Both the position numbers and the translations under genes were made by a program. From Antilocapra americana (taxonomy: Eukaryota > Chordata > Mammalia > Artiodactyla > Antilocapridae), in NCBI GenBank assembly GCA_007570785.1, contig ML664161.1:42296472-42360471 (forward strand): a stretch of DNA of 64,000 bases, written 5' to 3'. The notes under the pieces were generated by a model that worked only from the letters and a program-made list of their open reading frames with translations, was not told the DNA's origin and did not search any database. Shown here piece by piece: positions 1 through 11,159 of this stretch (positions within the stretch are counted from its first letter, which is position 1; every line of letters begins with the position of its first letter).

Positions 1-433
1 TTTTCTAATTATATGCAGATAGCATAACATAGGTATACAAGGAGATCTGATCGCTAGATAAAATTGTGAAATGAAATAAATTTCCTTGGTATTTTCCACA
101 TCTTCTCCTACACTTTCTCCCACATCTTCAAGTTAACTGTTTTCCCTTTATCTTACTCCTAGGGAATAATTCTCAAACAGACAGAAATGAAAACTCACCC
201 ATTACAGAGCCAAACACAAGGTCTCCTTCTTCCAAAGTTTTCCAGGTTCAAAGATCACATTTTCTTTTTCTCCCACCTATTCTCTTTGCTTATATCTTTC
301 ATTTTCTACAACAGCTAAACAAAAAGCAATCTGTTATGGTAAAAACCATTCATGGGTATGAATGACTGAAAAGCTCAGTGTTTCCAGAGATGCACCTACT
401 TTTAAAATATAAGCTAATTAACACACTTATAGA
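1..433. other. AT-rich sequence with no recognised feature
   Basis: No repeat family, coding exon or RNA gene was recognised here. It is ordinary AT-rich intergenic sequence. Confidence 0.5.
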
Positions 434-560
434 CAGCACCACTGACTCAATGGACATGAATTTGAGCAAACCGGGAGATGGGGAAGGACAGGGGAGCCTG
501 GCGTGCTGCAGTCCATGCAGTCACAAAGAGTCAGACATGACTTAGTGACTAAACAATAAC
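434..560 (+). mobile_element. BovB LINE 3'-end fragment
   Basis: This is the terminal part of a BovB element: the stretch with a 'gactcaatggacatga' motif, then 'gcctggcgtgctgcagtcca', then 'cacaaagagtcagacatga', ending in a short AAC-rich tail. Bov-tA SINEs share the last ~60 bp, but the upstream 'actcaatgg' segment is BovB-specific. It has no coding content. The reading frame on the opposite strand is a shadow. Confidence 0.85.
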
Positions 561-1525
561 ACGTCTGAACCTCTGATTTTTCAGTTGTTAAAATCTTAGA
601 TTTGGATACCTTATGTAAGTCCTCAATTGGCACCTCAAAACTTAACCACAGGGAAGAGGTTCCTCAATTTCCCTTCCCCTTAATCCTGAGAAGACAAGCA
701 GATGACAGCATTAGCTGTCTTTAGCTACTGTAGTCATCAGTTAGTGATGGGTGGTCACCATCATTAAGTTACTCCTCCATCTGCCTCTACCAAGGTAGGA
801 TATAAAGTGCCAAACAGTTTTGTCAGTTCTATCTCCTGTTTCCACTTGCAGAGAATTTTTCCTAAGCACTATTATATGTGATTAATAAAAGATATATAAT
901 AACACATGGTCCCTTCCCTAAAGAAAAGTTAGTCAATTTTCCATTTCCCTTGTGCTCAGATGGAGACTAGCAAACATGTTTGAAAAGATCCAGATAATGA
1001 ATATTTCAGGCTTTGTTGACCAAGAGGCAAAATCAAGACTATTATGTAGGTACTCATGTGATAAGAAAGAAAACAAATTTCCACACATATTTTATTCATG
1101 AAATTAAAAACATTATTTATAAACTGAATTACATATGATTTTTATGTGTCACAAAAATTTTTTTAAATTTTTTTCCCTTAACCATTTAAAAATATAAAAC
1201 CCATTCTTTGCTTGTAGTCCTACAAAAACAGACTGAGGGTATGGGTTAGAGAAGGGAGGGCAAGAGTGGTAGATTTGGCTATAGATTGTTCAAAATCCAT
1301 TTTAGGAAATATCTAACATGGAATCTATTAATCTAAGTTTCTAACTTTAAAAGGAAATAACATTTAATATCAAATATCTTTGAATTGGGTACCCATGATC
1401 TGTGAGATGCAATAGATAATGTACAGAGTATTTTTATCAAGACTGCATGGAATGATTGCAGCTATAAAAGGCTAAATTAAGTCATCCAGCAGCAAAAAAA
1501 AAAAAGGAAATGCCGTTACAGGCTC
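561..1525. other. Unannotated AT-rich stretch
   Basis: No coding region or clear repeat was recognised. It may hold old repeat debris too diverged to identify by eye. An A11 run near 1493 may be an internal A-rich patch of the L1 that follows. Confidence 0.45.
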
Positions 1526-1529
1526 AGAT

Positions 1530-2030
1530 AAGAGGATCAGTGGTAAAGGGTTGAAGGGATAAGAGAAAAAGGTAAAGGAGATTAAGTGATATAAACCTCC
1601 AGTTATAAATAAGTCATAAGGACATAATATACAGTATAGGGAATATTGTCAATTGTACTACTAACTTTGTATGGTGACAGATGGCAACCAGACTTATGTG
1701 GTGGTCATTTTGCAATGTACGGAAATATCAATCATTATGTTTGTGTGCGTGTATGCATGGTTGTTTCAGACCTGTCTGACTCTTTTTGACCCTGTGGATT
1801 ATAGCCCGCCAGGCTCCTCTGTCCATGGGATTCTTCAGGCAAGAATACTCGAGTGCATTGCGATTCTCTACTCCCGGGGATCTTCTCAACCCAGGGATTG
1901 AATCTGCATCTCTTAGATCTCCTGCTTTGGCAGGCGGGTTCTTTACCACTAGAAACACCTGGGAAGTCCATGTTTGTGTATCAGGGATTAACATAGTGTT
2001 ATAAATCAATACTTCAAAAAAATCAAGCAT
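1530..2030 (+). mobile_element. Old L1 (L1MA-like) 3' end, split by a SINE
   Basis: The order of phrases matches the 3' UTR of old mammalian L1: 'ccagttataaataagtcat', 'tatagggaatattgtcaat', 'ctttgtatggtgacagatgg' and 'gtggtcattttgcaatgta'. The element resumes after the Bov-tA SINE at 1747-1969 and ends in an A-rich stretch near 2017. It is non-coding. Confidence 0.75.
1747..1969 (-). mobile_element. Bov-tA SINE, antisense
   Basis: Read on the minus strand it begins with the tRNA-derived head (gacttcccaggtg..., 'agtggtaaagaacccgcctg') and continues through the BovB-derived body ('cttgcctgaagaatcccatgg', 'cagaggagcctggcgggcta'). A perfect 10-bp target-site duplication, atgtttgtgt, lies at 1737-1746 and 1970-1979. 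The insertion is inside an older L1 3' end. Confidence 0.93.
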
Positions 2031-2045
2031 ACTCATAGAAAAAGA

Positions 2046-2366
2046 GATTAGATTTACAGAGGTGGGGGAGGGGTCTCAGGAAGGGGGATTTGTTACAAGT
2101 ACCTAGCTACTAAAGATGCAATGTATAACCTGATAATATAATTATAACTGCTATTGTTTAATCAAAGTCGAGAGAGTAACTCCTAAGAGTTCTCATCATG
2201 AGGGAAATAAGTGTCTTTTTCTTTGACTTTGTATTTATATGAGATGGTGAATGTTCACTAAATACTGTGTTAATAATTTCATGATGTATGTAAGTCAAAT
2301 CATTATGCTATACACCTCAAACTCAAACACCATTCCAGTCAATAAAACTGGAAAAAAAAAAAAAAA
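2046..2366 (+). mobile_element. Second old L1 3' end with poly(A)
   Basis: It starts with 'acagaggtgggggaggggt' and runs through 'aagagttctcatcatgag' to 'gtaagtcaaatcattatgct', 'caataaaactgg' and an A15 tail at 2351-2366. This is the classic L1MA/B terminal order. It lies directly downstream of the 1530-2030 L1 3' end in the same orientation, so these are two tandem 3' ends rather than one element. Confidence 0.8.
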
Positions 2367-2367
2367 G

Positions 2368-3655
2368 GAGAGGCCCACTGGTAGGCCTGCGTGATTGCCA
2401 GAGGTGTTAGTAGAACTTGAAATGGTGTTAGGACTTTTTATCCCTGTCTTCTCTCTGCTTCTCTCTGAGGGCAGAGTCCATCCTAAACTACTGCAGAAGG
2501 GTCTTCTCCACAAGGTGGAGAATACACCTACAGGCAGCATTAGGCTCAGGTGCCAGCTTGTTCATCCCAAGGGGATGGTTTCTCTGTGGTTGGCTCAGTA
2601 CATACAGGCCCAGGGAGGACCACAGCAGCAGATACTGTCAGAACTTCACCCATATCCCCTCAGGGTCAGGTCTATTTTTTTTTTTTTTTTTTTAATGCAC
2701 ATGTCTCCCAGTGAGTTGTCACTCTCAACAGCCAAAACCTGCTTCTCTTTATTGGAGGACTTGCCCTTAGGCAACTGGAACTAACTTGGTCCGCCCACAC
2801 AGATTTCCAGAAGTGTCTGGCGATTTCTCTTCCTGTCAGATAGTCTTTAAACAATGACTGACAGGTGTGGTAATAGGCTTATCTTCTTTAGCTAAAAGTG
2901 AGGTGTAGCCTACACAGTTTTCAGAGCTTTCCTATGGGATTGAAACAAAGGTATCTGTGTAGAAAAGAGTTAACACAGTAAGACTGAAACTGCTAGCCTT
3001 CAAAAGGTCCACTTGCAAGGCTGGCCCTTGGTTGGTATTTGGGAACTGGGATTTCAGAAGGGTCTCTACTATTTCCTGATAAGAGTTACTGTACCTAAAT
3101 TGGGCAAACTGTGTGGTTCATGCTGAATGCCTGCTCTCCTTCTGGGAGTTTGGAACTTAGATAAGCGCCAGGCTGAGGGTGCCAGCCCCCAAGAAAAGGC
3201 TTGGGCACTGAGCCTCTAATGAACTTCCCTGGTTGGCAATGCTTTATATGCATTGTCGCAATCCATTCACTGGGGAAACTGAGTATTTTTTGTGTGATTC
3301 TATTAGAGGAGGATTCAGGAAAGTTTATGCCTGGTCTCCTCTGAGCCTCTTCCTATACATCCCTTTTCTTTGCTCATTTTGCTTTGTATCATTTCACTGT
3401 AATAAATCATAGCTCTGAGCCTGATTATATACTGAGTCCTATGAATCCTCTTAGTGAGTCAGAAAACTTGGGAGTGGCCTTGGGGACTCCTGACATAGCA
3501 TCCTTTGTAGGACCTTGCTCGGTATTCTTTTTTTCCCAATACCATATCCTTCCTCTCTAAATTTCCTCTAGATGCTTCTTGAAATATTTCCTAATAAATC
3601 ATTTTCATAGTACTCTGCTCAGGGTCTACTCTTGGGGGTCCCAATCTAAGACAGG
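2368..3655 (+). mobile_element. LTR-like old repeat block, family not determined
   Basis: This stretch has two polyadenylation-like ends: AATAAATCATAGC near 3401 followed by 'ctgagtcctatgaatcctc', and AATAAATCATTTTC near 3593 followed by 'ctgctcagggtctactcttg'. Both resemble the R/U5 ends of old mammalian LTRs. A T-rich run lies at 2677-2693. I cannot name the family, and no retroviral gene was recognised. It could instead be unrelated unique sequence with chance AATAAA motifs. Confidence 0.4.
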
Positions 3656-4394
3656 TTCTATTTTAACCCTTAAGTAATGACTGTGACCAGGAAAACAAGG
3701 TGTTCTGATTGACTGTCCAAATACTGACCACGTGCTCATATGTGTTGCCAGGGAGCAAAGGGCCTTTCCATCAGAAGTGGGTGAAAGAGAGGGCAAGTGT
3801 GCACAGACACTAAACCACAGAAAACATGGCCTTTTCCTAGGTTGAAAGACTTGTACACTAACATAACATCAAGTTCTTGAGTGAATATCCTCATCTAAAA
3901 ATGCCTTTCATTTATTGATAATTTTTTAATAAAGTGAGATTTTATTACTTTGTAATTGGTCCAGTATAGCTATAGGATATGCATTTAGAAAAAAACTTAA
4001 AGCCGTCTTGAAATTAGAGTGCTTGCTCTTTTGCAAACTCTGCTCCTAGCTAAGTGACTTGTAGCCCACAAACAGCTTTTCAGCACCTAACTCAAGTTTA
4101 TACCTTGGAAAAAACGAAAAGTTACTGTATCACAAAATTTCAGTGGAAATTCTGAACATTAAATCTGTAAAATCCAAAGATATTTTGTACCTCATCTATA
4201 AGCTAAAGTCCCATCATGAGTTTACTGATCTTGGAAAACATAATACTAACCAGATGGAATGTCACATCTGCCAGGTGCATTTCCATATCCATAAACATTT
4301 TCTCAACCTGTATTTTCCTCTACCTTTCAGAAATACATTCCTGGAGCATCTCCCCTTTTATGCTTTTCTCAACTAGGGCTTCTTTTATCCTTAT
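3656..4394. other. Unannotated stretch
   Basis: No gene or repeat was recognised. The open frames here are short and low-complexity. Confidence 0.4.
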
Positions 4395-5300
4395 GTTTAA
4401 ATGTCTGATTATAAAATACATTTACATTAAAAACATTTCAAAAATTAGAGACATGTGCAAAGTGTAAGGACCAGTCATTCACAATCTCACCTACCAGAGA
4501 TAAGCACTGTTAAGGCTTTTTGATAAATAACAATGTGTCTGCTTACTAAGAAAAAAGGTTCATATGACTAACACACTTTGTAATTTGCCCTTTTTTGCAC
4601 TTAAAAAATGTCACAGGCATCTGCCTAGGTCATAATAATTGCATAGAAATCTACCTCATTTTTAATAATGGCCTTATAATATTCCATGTTATGACCATCA
4701 CCATTTATTTAACTATTTCTATATTAATAGTGGCATTTAGGTTGCTTCCAATTGTTTACTACCCAAACAATTGTTCAGGAAAATATTATGGTACACATAT
4801 CTTTAAGAATTAGCAGTAATATTACTGTAGGATAAATTCCTACAAGTTGATCGACTGTAACAAAATATATGGGGCTTCCCAGGTGGCTCTGTGGTATAGA
4901 ATCCACCTGCCAATGCAAGTTAGATCCCTGAATCAGGAAGATCTCCTGGAGAAGGAAATGGCAACCCACTTCCATATTCTTGCCTGGGAAATCCCATGGA
5001 CAGAGGAACTTGGTGGGATACAGTCCATGGGGTCACAAAAGAGTTGGACATGACTTAGTGACTAAACAAAAACAACAAAATATATGCACCTTTAAATTTT
5101 GAGAATAATTTTGAAATTGGCTCAAAAAAGGCTAGACCCATTTTAATCCCCTCAATAGTGTACAGAAGTGTTGATTTCCTTGTGTCTTCACCAATGTTAA
5201 GTATTTTAGGCCTCCAAAAACTTTTCCAATGTGAAAAGAAAAAATATCTTGTACTTTCAATTTACATGTTTTGATAATGTGTCTTCAAGTAGCTTTTTAA
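4395..5300 (-). mobile_element. Old L1-class fragment, antisense (L1M/HAL1-like)
   Basis: Antisense L1 landmarks are visible: 'cctaccagagataagcactg', 'ggcatttaggttgcttccaa', 'gtaggataaattcctacaag', then after the SINE 'cttcaccaatgttaag' and 'caatttacatgttttgataa'. It is interrupted at 4872-5073 by a Bov-tA SINE. Strong divergence and loss of reading frame indicate great age. Confidence 0.65.
4872..5073 (+). mobile_element. Bov-tA SINE
   Basis: The head 'gggcttcccaggtggctc' is followed by the body 'cctggagaaggaaatggca' and the tail 'gagttggacatgacttagtg' with an AAC-rich end. A perfect 13-bp target-site duplication (aacaaaatatatg) lies at 4859-4871 and 5074-5086. The host is an older antisense L1. 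Confidence 0.95.
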
Positions 5301-6103
5301 CTGTCAGTTATTTACACATCTACCTTAATACATTAACTTGTCACATCATTTTCCTATTTTATAAATAGACTAATAACTTTTTTCTACTAGAAGCAATCAT
5401 AAATTTTCAATATTAATTCTATATCATTCATATGTATTAATAATACTTTTCCTCTTTTCATTTCTTCTTCACTGTTTTTAATGCCAATGATTTTTTATTC
5501 CAGACACTCATTCAATTTTTTCATTTTACTCTCATGATTTCTCACTTTGTTGTCATGTTAACAAAGGCCTCTCACTGCCATTTTACAAATATATTTCCCT
5601 GTATTTATACTAAGACTGGTAAGATGCATCTTTTTCTTTGTATCACTTTACTTCTACTTTGAAGCTTCACCTTTAAAATATGTGTCCCTTATCATCAAAT
5701 CCCACTTAATCATCACTTAGTCTAGCTAAGCACATTTCTTTCCTTTCATCTTTGTTAAAGCCAATCTTCCATTCTCATAAATTCCTTATCTGAATTTCAC
5801 CCAATTTACCTAATTGGTTCTTCTCTATCCATCTTAGACTTAAGAGAGTGAGCATGCTTTTTCGAGTGCAGATTCATTAATTACAGGCAGAGGTTGAGTT
5901 TCTGCCCTTTTAATGCTTTCTTTCCCAGCTAAATTAATGGGGGCTATGTTTCTTTCCCTATCACACAAAATTTCCAGTTTACATTCATGTCTCTGTTTCC
6001 TTTTGAATATATCATGTATGCCCAAAATTGAAACACTGTCCCCTGTCTCTACTCTTGTAGAGACCTACCTCAACTGGGTACCACCTCTTGGGACATCTAG
6101 TTG
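5301..6103. other. AT-rich unannotated stretch
   Basis: Nothing was recognised beyond AT-rich, T-rich intergenic sequence. Confidence 0.4.
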
Positions 6104-6108
6104 CTAGC

Positions 6109-6500
6109 CTATTAGTTTCTGAAAACTAAGTTCCAAACACCGGATAGCTTAAACAACAGAAATTGATTCTCTCGCAGTTTCAGACTCTAGGAGCTCAAAA
6201 TCAACATGTTGGCAGGATTAGCTCCTTATGAGGGCCTTGAGGGAAAAACCTGTCCCATGCCTCTCTCCTGGCTTCTGGTGGGTTGCTAATGATCTTTGGC
6301 TTTCCCTGGATCACTGAAGCATCACCCCCATCTCTGTCTTCATCTTCACATGGTGTTCTCCCTGTGTGCTGTGTCCAAGGTCCCCCTTTTTTATAAGAAT
6401 ATCAATCATAGTGCTTTAGGGGCCCACCTTACTCCAGTATGACCTCATCTTAACTAAAAGGATGTATTACTGTGCAGGTTATGGCTGTGGACAACTGAAG
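6109..6500 (-). mobile_element. MLT1-like MaLR LTR, antisense
   Basis: Antisense landmarks of MLT1 LTRs appear in order: 'agcttaaacaacagaaattg', 'ctctcgcagtttcagactc', 'tcaacatgttggcagg', 'ctggcttctggtggg', 'cttcatcttcacatggtg', 'ggcccaccttactccag' and 'tgacctcatcttaacta'. It is highly diverged and is a solitary LTR with no internal genes seen. Related copies lie at 33550-33872 (sense) and 51335-51760 (antisense). Confidence 0.7.
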
Positions 6501-6638
6501 CTGATCCAGTTGTCTTGGGGAATTTCTAAGGGTCCATGGAGGAGAGGTCTGAGAAACGCTCACCTGACAGGCAAATGAACTATGTATTAATTCATAAGCT
6601 CTCAATCTTCCATATCCTATTAGTTCAAAGTTTGCCCC

Positions 6639-6640
<2 letters not shown>

Positions 6641-6686
<46 letters not shown>
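6641..6686. repeat. (TG)23 microsatellite
   Basis: This is an uninterrupted 46-bp TG dinucleotide run. Such tracts can adopt Z-DNA and are usually length-polymorphic. Confidence 0.98.
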
Positions 6687-6688
<2 letters not shown>

Positions 6689-6689
6689 A

Positions 6690-7800
6690 ATGGCTGAGAA
6701 GATTCTATATGTAGCACCATGAGGCCTAGGAGCCACATCAGAAGGTAAGAAATATGTGATAAAACTGATCTGAGATGCTGTCAGACTACTTCTTTGTGCA
6801 GCTGGTTGTTACAGCATTGGCTAAAGTAAATGAGTGATGCAATATGATGTGATGTGGGGCATTAGAGGTCCAAAACAAATGGGAGAAAATACAGGGTTGT
6901 CTTAAAATCAGTTATATATCTCTAATGCTCCTGTTCGTAATCTCTGCAGGGCAAACAGGAAGTATCCTGAAGGGAGGTCCTTTCTAGCACAGAAAAGAAA
7001 TGGACAGTTTCGTGGTACAACTTGGAAGTTTTATTGGCCACAATGAACATATAGAGTTTATGTCATTGATGCTGATGATCTTTCTAAAAAACACGGAGTG
7101 CAAGACAAGGGGGAGATGTGTGTAATGAAACAAGAAAACAGTTATGTTCTATATGGGGAATGGTGAGTTAGAAGTGCCACAGGACAGTTCAGATGACAAT
7201 GTTTATCAGTCAGTGAGGAATTAGAGTTTAGGAGCCTAATTAGGTATGACCTCAAGCCAAAAAATAAAAGCCATTCATAAAAATATCTTAATAAAAAAGT
7301 CATAAACGTTGAAATTATCAGTGGAAATAGCAGAGGAAAAAAAGAAAGAAGCTAAATAAAATAAAGTAACATCTATATTTAGAGTTTGGAAAGATGAAGC
7401 ATTAGAGAATGAGTCATAAGATAGATGAAATAACTAGAGGAATCAAAGGAAGACTGGTTATAGAAGTTAAGAAAAAATTGAATTTTGAGGTAGAAGAGGC
7501 CAAAAATGTCAAATGCTACAGAGCCACAAAGCAGTTAAAGGAATTGAGTGTAACTAAGTCTATAGCTATGGGTTGTCTATGCTGATAGACCAAGGGGAAT
7601 TGTTGGAGCAAATATCTAGATGATTCCATAGTATGTGTATTGATTGGTGAAAAGTATTCAGTACTTCACTTAGTCTGTCACCACAAGAAACTTATGTTAT
7701 AGTTGGGAATGCAAGAATAGAACATAATGTCAGATGAGAATACAGCAAAATTAAGTTAGGTCTATTTAACGTTTTAAGGGCTTAGAGAGAGACCTATCTG
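6690..7800. other. Unannotated; possible old repeat debris at 7060-7610
   Basis: No gene was recognised. Around 7060-7610, phrases such as 'aaatgtcaaatgctacagag' resemble an ancient eutherian interspersed family that may recur at 32675-33300, 53240-53720 and 57005-57895. That assignment is weak. Confidence 0.3.
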
Positions 7801-7802
7801 TA

Positions 7803-7854
7803 TAGTATATATATATATGCATGTGTGCACACACATGTGTGTGTTTGTGTGAAT
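7803..7854. repeat. Compound TA/TG/CA simple repeat
   Basis: Short runs of TA, then TG, CA and TG (tatatatatatatgcatgtg and onward) lie directly upstream of a SINE. Confidence 0.7.
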
Positions 7855-7856
7855 GT

Positions 7857-8072
7857 ACAGGTGGCACTAGTGGTAAAGAAACTGCCTGCCAATGCAGGGG
7901 ACATAAGAGATACAGATTCAATTGCTGGGTTGGGAAGATCCCATGGAGGGCATGGCTATACACTCCAGTATTCTTGCCTGAAGAATTCCATGGACAGAGG
8001 AGCCTGGTGGGCTATAGTCTACTTGGTTGCAAAGAGTTGGACATGACTGAAACGACTTAGCATGCACACATA
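7857..8072 (+). mobile_element. Bov-tA SINE
   Basis: The head 'aggtggcactagtggtaaag' is followed by 'gcctgccaatgcaggggaca', 'ccagtattcttgcctgaag' and the tail 'gttggacatgactgaaacga'. The frames at 7821-8060 are incidental translations of the SINE. Confidence 0.92.
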
Positions 8073-8752
8073 TTTCATCATTTTTAAAGAAACTTTTTAT
8101 TTTCAGGTATTTGGAGGGTTAAAAAAAAGTTGCAAGAAATAATACAGAGGGATGCCATGTGACTTTGCTCAGTTACCCTAAATTCTAACATCTTGCAAAG
8201 CTATGTTACAATATCAAAACCTGGATATTGATAAAGAACATTTCCATTCCTTTTATTGCTGAGTAGTATTCCATCTTCCAACACCCTCTTCCAGCAATAC
8301 AAAAGAAGACTCTACATATGGACATCACCAGATGATCAATAGCAAAATCAGATTGATTATATTCTTTGCAGGAAAAGATGGAGAAGCCCTATACAATCAG
8401 CAGAAACAAGACTGGGAGCTGACTGTGGCTCAGATCATGAACTCCTTATTGCCAAATTCAAGCTTAAATTGAAGAAAGTGGGGAAAAACACTAGACCATT
8501 CAGGCACGACCTAAATCAAATCCCTAACAATTATACAGTGGAAATGAGAAATAGATTAAAGGGATTAGATCTGATAGACAGAATGCCTGATGAACTATGG
8601 ATGGAGGTTCATGACATTATATAGGAGGCAGAGATCAAGACCATCCCCAAGAAAAAGAAATGCAAAAAAGAAAAATGGCTGAGGAGGCCTTACAAATAGC
8701 TGTGAAAAGAAGAGAAGCAACAAGATAAGAAGAAAAGGAAAGAGATACCCAC

Positions 8753-9082
8753 TTGAATGCAGAGCTCCAAAGAATAGCAGGGAGAGATAAGAAAGCCTTC
8801 CTCAGAGATCAGTGCAAAGAAATAGAGGAAAACAATAGAATGGGCAAGACTAGAGATCTCTTCAAGAAAATTAGAGATACCAAGGGAACATTACATGCAA
8901 AGATGGGCTCAATAAAGGATAGAAATGGTATGGACCTAACAGAAGCAGGAGATATTAAGAAGAGGTGGCAAGGATACACAGAAGAACTAAACAGAAAAGA
9001 TCTTCATGACCCAGATAATCATGATGGTGTGATCACTCACCTAGAGCCAGACATTATGGAATGTGAGTCAAGTGGGCCTTAG
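8753..9082 (+). pseudogene. BovB ORF linker fragment (endonuclease-RT connector)
   Basis: This 109-residue open piece of the BovB polyprotein lies between the endonuclease and the RT. It is basic and Glu/Lys-rich (e.g. 'RTRDLFKKIRDTKGTL'-like order) and reads into the conserved 'DIKKRWQ.YTEEL' stretch. It ends at a stop just before the RT fragment at 9094. It is a remnant, not an independent gene. Confidence 0.85.
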
Positions 9083-9435
9083 GAAGCATCACTATGAACA
9101 AAGCTAGTGGACATGATGGAACTCCAGATGAGCTATTTCAAATCCTAAAAGACGATGCTATGAAAGTGCTGCACTCAATATGCCAGCAAATTTGGAAAAC
9201 TCAGCAGTGCCCACAGGACTGGAAGAGGTCAATTTTAATTCCAATCCCAAAGAAAGGCAGTGCCAAAGAATGCTCAAACTAATGCACAATTTCACTCATC
9301 TCACATGCTAGTAAAGCAATGCTCAAAATTCTCCAAGCCAGGCTTCCACAGTACGTGAACTAAGAACTTTCAGATGTTCAAGCTGGATTTAGAAAAGTCA
9401 GAGGAACCAGAGATCAAAGTGCTAACATCCATTGG

Positions 9436-9822
9436 ATGATTGAAAAAGCAAGAGAGTTTTGGAAAAACATCTGCTTTATTGACTACACCAAAGCCTTTGA
9501 CTATGTGGCTCACCACAAACTGTGGAAAATTCTTGAAGAGATGGGAATATCAGACCACTTGATCTGCCTCTTGAGAAACCTGTATGCAGATCAGGAAGCA
9601 ACAGTCAGAACTGGACATGGAACAACAGATTGGTTCCAAATAGGGAAAGGAGTATGTCAAGGCTGGATATTGTCATCCTGCTTATTTAACTTACACATAG
9701 AGTACATCATGAGAAATGCTGGGCTGGATGAAGCACAAGCTGGAATCAAGATTGTGGGGAGAAATATCAAAAACCTTAGATATACAGATGACAGCACCCT
9801 ATGGCAGAAAGCAAAAAACTAA
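9436..9822 (+). pseudogene. BovB reverse-transcriptase core fragment
   Basis: These 128 residues cover RT motifs A to C. Motif A, FIDYTKAFD, keeps its catalytic Asp. Motif B reads GVCQGWILSSCLFNL, where RTE-class enzymes normally have QGC.LSP. Motif C reads YTDD where most copies here have YADD. Upstream and downstream parts are cut off by frameshifts. Role of the intact family: target-primed reverse transcription of the BovB RNA. This copy cannot be active. Confidence 0.9.
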
Positions 9823-11074
9823 AGAGCCTCTTAATGAAAGTGAAAGAGGAGAGTGAAAAGTTACCTTAAAGCTCAACATTCAGAAAACTAAGATCATGGC
9901 ATCTGTTCCCATCACTTCATGGCAAATAGATGGGAAAACAAAGGAAAGAGTGGCTAACTTTATTTTATTGGGCTCCAAAATCACTGCAGATTATGACTGC
10001 AGCCATGAAAGTAAAATACGCTTACTCCGTGGAAGGAAAGTTATAACCAACCTAGACAGCATATGAAAAAGCAGAGACATTACTTTTTCAACAAAGGTCC
10101 ATCTAGCCAGGCTAAGGTTTTTCCAGTTGTCATGTATGGATGTGAGAGTTGGACTATAAAGAAAGATGAGCGCCAAAGAATTGATGCTTTTGAACTGTGG
10201 TGTTGGAGAAGACTCTTGAGAGTCCCTTGGACTGCAAGGAGATCCCGCCAGTCCATCCTAAAGGAAATCATCCCTGAATATTCATTGGAAGGACTGATGC
10301 TGAAGCTGAAACTCCTATTTTTGGCCACCTGATGGGAAGAACTGACTCATTGTAAAATACCCTGATGCTGGGAAAGACTGAAGGCAGGAGAAGGGGATGA
10401 CAGAGGATGAGATGGTGGGATGGCACCACCGACTCAATGGCATGAGTTTGAGTAAACTCCAGAAGTTGGTGATGGACAGGGAAGTCTGGTGTGCTGCAGT
10501 CCATGGGGTCTCAAAGAGTCAGACACGACTGAACAACTGAACTGAACTGACTTAGTATTCCATGGTATGGACTTACTACAGTTTGTGTAACCATTCATCA
10601 TTTGGGTTGTTTCCAGTTTTGGTTATTACATTTAATAAAGCCACAGTAGACACTGGTAAATTGGTTTTTATATGAACATGTCTTTACTTCTCTGAGATAA
10701 ACACTCAAGTGGGCAATTTGTGAGTCACATAGTAGTTGTATGTTTTGTTTTTACAGAAACTGCCAAACTGAGTGACTATAGCATTTTATACTCCCACCAA
10801 CAATATATGAATGACCCAGGTTTTTAACATCCTTACTAGTATTTGATTTAGCCACCATGCTTGACTTTGGCCATTCTGATAGATAATGTGGTGTTACCAC
10901 ACTATGGTTTTAATTTGCATTTCCATAATGGCTAATGATGCTGAATATCTTTCTATGAGTTACTCTGCCACCATGTGAAAATCTTTGGTTAGAGACAGTC
11001 TGGTCCTGGAACAGTCTTCTATTAGATAATAGAAGACATATAGAGAATTCTTTTAGAGAAAATAGACATTGTAC

Positions 11075-11155
11075 CTTCTCCGTTCTTTCTTGTCTTTCTT
11101 TCTCCCTTCCTCCTCTTCCTTCTTCCTTCTTTCTTTCTCCATTTTCTTTCTGCTT
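11075..11155. repeat. Polypyrimidine (CTTT/CTTC-rich) tract
   Basis: This is about 80 bp of almost pure C/T on the plus strand, composed of irregular cttt, ctcc and cttc units. It can form a triplex in principle. No coding function is visible. Confidence 0.8.
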
Positions 11156-11159
11156 TTGC

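Larger units (their letters stand above)
8275..10552 (+). mobile_element. BovB LINE (RTE class), 5'-truncated, 2.28 kb
   Basis: This is the longest BovB copy in the window. It begins inside the AP-endonuclease domain, with an S-D-H motif readable at 8430-8438. The linker follows, then the reverse transcriptase with motif A FIDYTKAFD at 9475-9501, motif B around 9650-9690 and motif C at 9781-9792. It ends at the 3' terminus with the repeated 'actgaactga' motif. Multiple stops and frameshifts split the ORF, so it is dead. A perfect 11-bp target-site duplication (tagtattccat) sits at 8264-8274 and 10553-10563. Known BovB elements are roughly 3.2-3.8 kb with endonuclease plus RT, so about the first third is missing. 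Confidence 0.96.
8085..11010 (-). mobile_element. Old antisense L1-class fragment split by a BovB insertion
   Basis: The two arms are 8085-8274 and 10553-11010. The left arm ends with 'attgctgagtagtattccat' and the right arm resumes 'tagtattccatggtatgg', then 'gggttgtttccagttttgg', 'aagaaactgcc'-like text, 'atactcccaccaacaatat' and 'ttttaatttgcatttccat'. Rejoined across the target duplication, they follow the usual antisense L1 order. The BovB at 8275-10552 separates them. Confidence 0.75.

Noticed and set aside
6641..6686. Regular short repeat considered as a CRISPR-like array
   Set aside because: It is a pure dinucleotide microsatellite without spacers, in a vertebrate genome.
8753..10332. 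A chain of reverse-transcriptase-like frames that might suggest a retron or group II intron-like system
   Set aside because: Motif content, the linker sequence and the 3' 'actgaactga' terminus identify BovB, a known ruminant RTE retrotransposon. The frames are broken.
9000..10552. BovB presence as evidence of recent horizontal transfer into this locus
   Set aside because: BovB horizontal transfer into ruminant ancestors is established. These copies show ordinary target-primed insertion and decay, nothing locus-specific.
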